Shown piece after piece: positions 4,305 to 6,011 of a stretch of DNA of 6,011 bases; position 1 is the first letter of the stretch; each line of letters starts with the position of its first letter. The stretch covers positions 1-6,011 of the forward strand of contig JBDRLH010000004.1 in assembly GCA_043813215.1 (NCBI GenBank), given 5' to 3'. Position numbers and translations under genes: made by a program. The notes under the pieces are model-generated. The model saw only the letters and a program-made list of their open reading frames with translations. It did no database searches and was not told the origin of the DNA. The stretch is from JBDRLH01 sp043813215 (GTDB lineage: Bacteria > Patescibacteriota > Minisyncoccia > Minisyncoccales > JAQTPW01).

Positions 4305-6011
4305 CTGCGATGAGGCGACGGTAAGTTTCGAAATTTTGAATTCTTTCCTCTGCCTGAATTCCTCTCTCTTTGAAGCATGCCACTGCTGAATTGGCCTAAT
4401 GTAGCCCACGATCCTGGAATAAACCTCGCAAGGCTGAGAAATAGTGCATTCGGGGCAAAGGAAATGCTCTCCCGACAAATAACCATGCGTGGGACAAATA
4501 GAAAAAGTCGGGGTAATGGTGACATAGGGCAAGCGGAAAGTTTCGAATGTTTTTTTAATCAGATTTTTTACCGTTTGGATATCGGAAATTCTTTCTCCTA
4601 AAAACATGTGCAAAACCGTGCCGCCGGTATATTTGCGCTGGATTTCATCCTGAAGCTTTAGGGCTTCAAAAACATCGGTAGTAAAATTAACCGGCAATTG
4701 CGAACTATTCGTGTAATAGGGCTCTTTCTGACCGGCAGTGACGATATTGGGATAAAGTTCCTTGTCTTTATGGGGCAGGCGATAGCTTACTCCTTCGGCC
4801 GGAGTAGCTTCTAGATTATAAAGGTTATCGGTTTCTTTTTGGTAGCTCACTAATTTGTTTCTCATGAAGTCTAAAACCTCGATGGCAAAGCTCCTGCCTT
4901 TTTTTGAAGAGATGTTTACTTCCATAAAATTCAAAAGCGCCTCATTCATGCCGACCAAACCAATGGTGGAAAAATGATTGCTGTAATAATGACTCCTCAT
5001 TTGCTTGATCCCTCCAAGATAAAACTTAGAATAAGGGTAAAGACCTTTTTCCATAAAATTCTCTAAAGTTTTTCTTTTTATTTCTAGGCTTTCTTTAGCT
5101 AGGTCCATAACTTTGGTGAGCCTTACAAAAAATTCCTTCTTCGTTTTTGACAAATAACCTATCCTCGGAAGATTTACCGTAACCACGCCGATGCTTCCCG
5201 TCAAAGGATTTGATCCAAAAAGCCCTCCTCCCCTGAGATAAAGCTCTTTGTTATCAAGCCTAAGCCGGCAACACATTGATCTGACATCCTCCGGTTTCAT
5301 ATCAGAATTAATAAAATTAGAAAAGTAATTGACCCCATATTTTGCCGTCGCCTCCCACATTGAATTTAGATTCGGATTTTCCCATTCAAAATCTTTGGTG
5401 ATGTTTATAGTGGGTATGGGAAAAGTAAATGGCCTGCCCTTGGCGTCTCCTTCCATTAAAACTTCGTAAAAGGCCCTGTTAAAAACATTCATTTCTTCCT
5501 GGAACTCGCCGTAAGTTTCTTTTTGGGGCTGGCCACCTATAATCACCGGCTGTTTGGTGAGGGTTAACAATGGTTTAATATCTAAGGTAACATTTGTAAA
5601 AGGAGTTTGAAAACCTACGCGCGTAGGAATTGCCATGTTAAAAATAAATTCCTGCATTGCCTGTTTTACTTGAGGATAAGACAGATTGTCATATCTGATA
5701 AAGGGAGCCAGCAAAGTATCGAATGAAGAAAAGGCCACGGCTCCGGCAGATTCTCCCTGCAATGTGTAAAAAAAATTCACCACTTGGCCCAGGGCGGTCC
5801 TGAAATGTTTTGCCGGCTTTGACTCAACCTTACCGAAAACTCCCCTGAAACCTTTGATCAATAAATCGTAAAGATCCCAGCCGCAACAATAAGTCGCCAA
5901 AGAATCCAAATTATGTATGTGCATATCCCCGCCGAGATAGGCTTCCCTGATTTCTTTCGGATAAATTTTATCCAACCAGTATTTTTTAGTGACTGCCGAT
6001 TTGACATATTC
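4266..6011 (-). CDS. nrdD: Class III (anaerobic) ribonucleoside-triphosphate reductase, N-terminus beyond window edge
   Basis: NrdD converts ribonucleotides to deoxyribonucleotides anaerobically with a glycyl radical. The frame is open to base 6011, giving 581 residues; a start at 5975 would be TTG in the middle of conserved sequence (TKKYWLDKIYPKEI), so the gene is treated as cut, lacking roughly the first 100 residues and any ATP-cone. In visible numbering: GGDMHIHNLDSL (26-37), YCCGWDL (41-47), RVGFQTPFTNVTLD (131-144), SMCCRLRLD (245-253), NPLTGSIGVVTVNLPR (268-283), LEATPAEGVSYRL (400-412). A zinc site is formed by C506-x2-H509 and C519-x2-C522, with C528 nearby. RIVGYIRP (533-540) holds the radical glycine G536 (codon 4404-4406). 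The RVGFQTPFTN segment resembles the Thermotoga-type enzymes; whether formate or a thiol protein is the reductant cannot be read here. After EEFRQRKEF, where family members usually end, about 23 extra residues are encoded partly by a hairpin element. The activase nrdG follows after 19 nt. Confidence 0.97.
   Translation of the reverse strand, partial: EYVKSAVTKKYWLDKIYPKEIREAYLGGDMHIHNLDSLATYCCGWDLYDLLIKGFRGVFGKVESKPAKHFRTALGQVVNFFYTLQGESAGAVAFSSFDTLLAPFIRYDNLSYPQVKQAMQEFIFNMAIPTRVGFQTPFTNVTLDIKPLLTLTKQPVIIGGQPQKETYGEFQEEMNVFNRAFYEVLMEGDAKGRPFTFPIPTINITKDFEWENPNLNSMWEATAKYGVNYFSNFINSDMKPEDVRSMCCRLRLDNKELYLRGGGLFGSNPLTGSIGVVTVNLPRIGYLSKTKKEFFVRLTKVMDLAKESLEIKRKTLENFMEKGLYPYSKFYLGGIKQMRSHYYSNHFSTIGLVGMNEALLNFMEVNISSKKGRSFAIEVLDFMRNKLVSYQKETDNLYNLEATPAEGVSYRLPHKDKELYPNIVTAGQKEPYYTNSSQLPVNFTTDVFEALKLQDEIQRKYTGGTVLHMFLGERISDIQTVKNLIKKTFETFRLPYVTITPTFSICPTHGYLSGEHFLCPECTISQPCEVYSRIVGYIRPIQQWHASKREEFRQRKEFKISKLTVASSQANLAHSGREAIK
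4283..4318 (-). repeat. Two adjacent GC-rich hairpins at the nrdD 3' end, possible inserted palindromic (REP-like) element
   Basis: Hairpin 1 has arms TCGCCT and AGGCGA (4318-4313 and 4306-4301) with a 6-base loop. Hairpin 2 has arms GCCCA and TGGGC (4295-4291 and 4287-4283) with a 3-base loop. Only 5 bases separate them. The stretch is clearly richer in G+C than its surroundings and encodes the last residues of NrdD (roughly VASSQANLAHSGRE), beyond where the conserved reductase domain normally ends. It is followed by GGGAAGCAAT rather than a T-run, so it is not a standard intrinsic terminator. There is only one copy in this window, so dispersed-repeat status is untested. Confidence 0.5.

Noticed and set aside
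4283..4318. Hairpins as an intrinsic terminator of nrdD
   Set aside because: No T-run follows in the transcribed strand; the arms lie inside the coding sequence and nrdG follows closely.
4271..4601. Short readings on both strands over the nrdD 3' end
   Set aside because: They overlap the glycyl-radical and zinc-site codons of nrdD and have no independent support.
5973..5975. TTG at 5975 as the start of nrdD
   Set aside because: The frame stays open to base 6011 and upstream residues (EYVKSAVTKKYW) continue conserved-looking NrdD sequence before the HIH motif; the gene is cut by the window.

Overview
The window is a compact, AT-rich bacterial segment in which every gene is on the minus strand. 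Reading in the direction of transcription (from base 6011 down to base 1) the order is: class III anaerobic ribonucleotide reductase (nrdD, 5' end outside the window), its radical-SAM activase (nrdG), a short ComEC/Rec2-type DNA-uptake channel (comEC), a GT-B glycosyltransferase resembling diacylglycerol glycosyltransferases and MurG, and a family 1 glycoside hydrolase (GH1, 3' end outside the window). Gaps are 19, 3 and 29 nt, and the last pair overlaps by 8 nt. No RNA gene, CRISPR array, insertion sequence or long non-coding stretch is visible, and the plus strand carries no credible gene.

The organism is most likely an anaerobic, fermentative bacterium with a small packed genome. An oxygen-sensitive NrdD/NrdG pair, a ComEC without its usual C-terminal metallo-beta-lactamase domain, Lys/Asn/Ile-rich proteins and mostly absent Shine-Dalgarno sequences fit a member of the Candidate Phyla Radiation (Patescibacteria, for example a Parcubacteria or Microgenomates lineage). 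That placement is inference. TGA and TAG are both used as ordinary stops (TGA ends nrdD and the glycosyltransferase; TAG ends nrdG and comEC), so there is no sign of the TGA-to-glycine code of some CPR groups.

Region by region: bases 4266-6011 hold nrdD with its glycyl-radical site; its last codons coincide with two adjacent GC-rich hairpins that look like an inserted palindromic element and appear to have extended the protein. Bases 3551-4246 hold nrdG, and 2072-3547 hold comEC. Just before the glycosyltransferase (747-2042) there is a perfect extended -10 promoter placed so that transcription would begin at the A of the start codon, suggesting a leaderless mRNA. The GH1 gene (1-754) starts inside the end of the glycosyltransferase gene.

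Functionally there are two blocks. nrdD-nrdG supplies deoxynucleotides anaerobically, and comEC, 3 nt downstream, would import single-stranded DNA, another nucleotide source. The glycosyltransferase-GH1 pair appears to be a separate unit with its own promoter, probably acting on glycolipids or other glycosides. I do not see a clearly new defence or mobile system; the most interesting points are the leaderless promoter, the hairpin element at the nrdD/nrdG junction, the divergent nucleotide-binding motif in the glycosyltransferase, and the coupled glycosyltransferase-GH1 pair.
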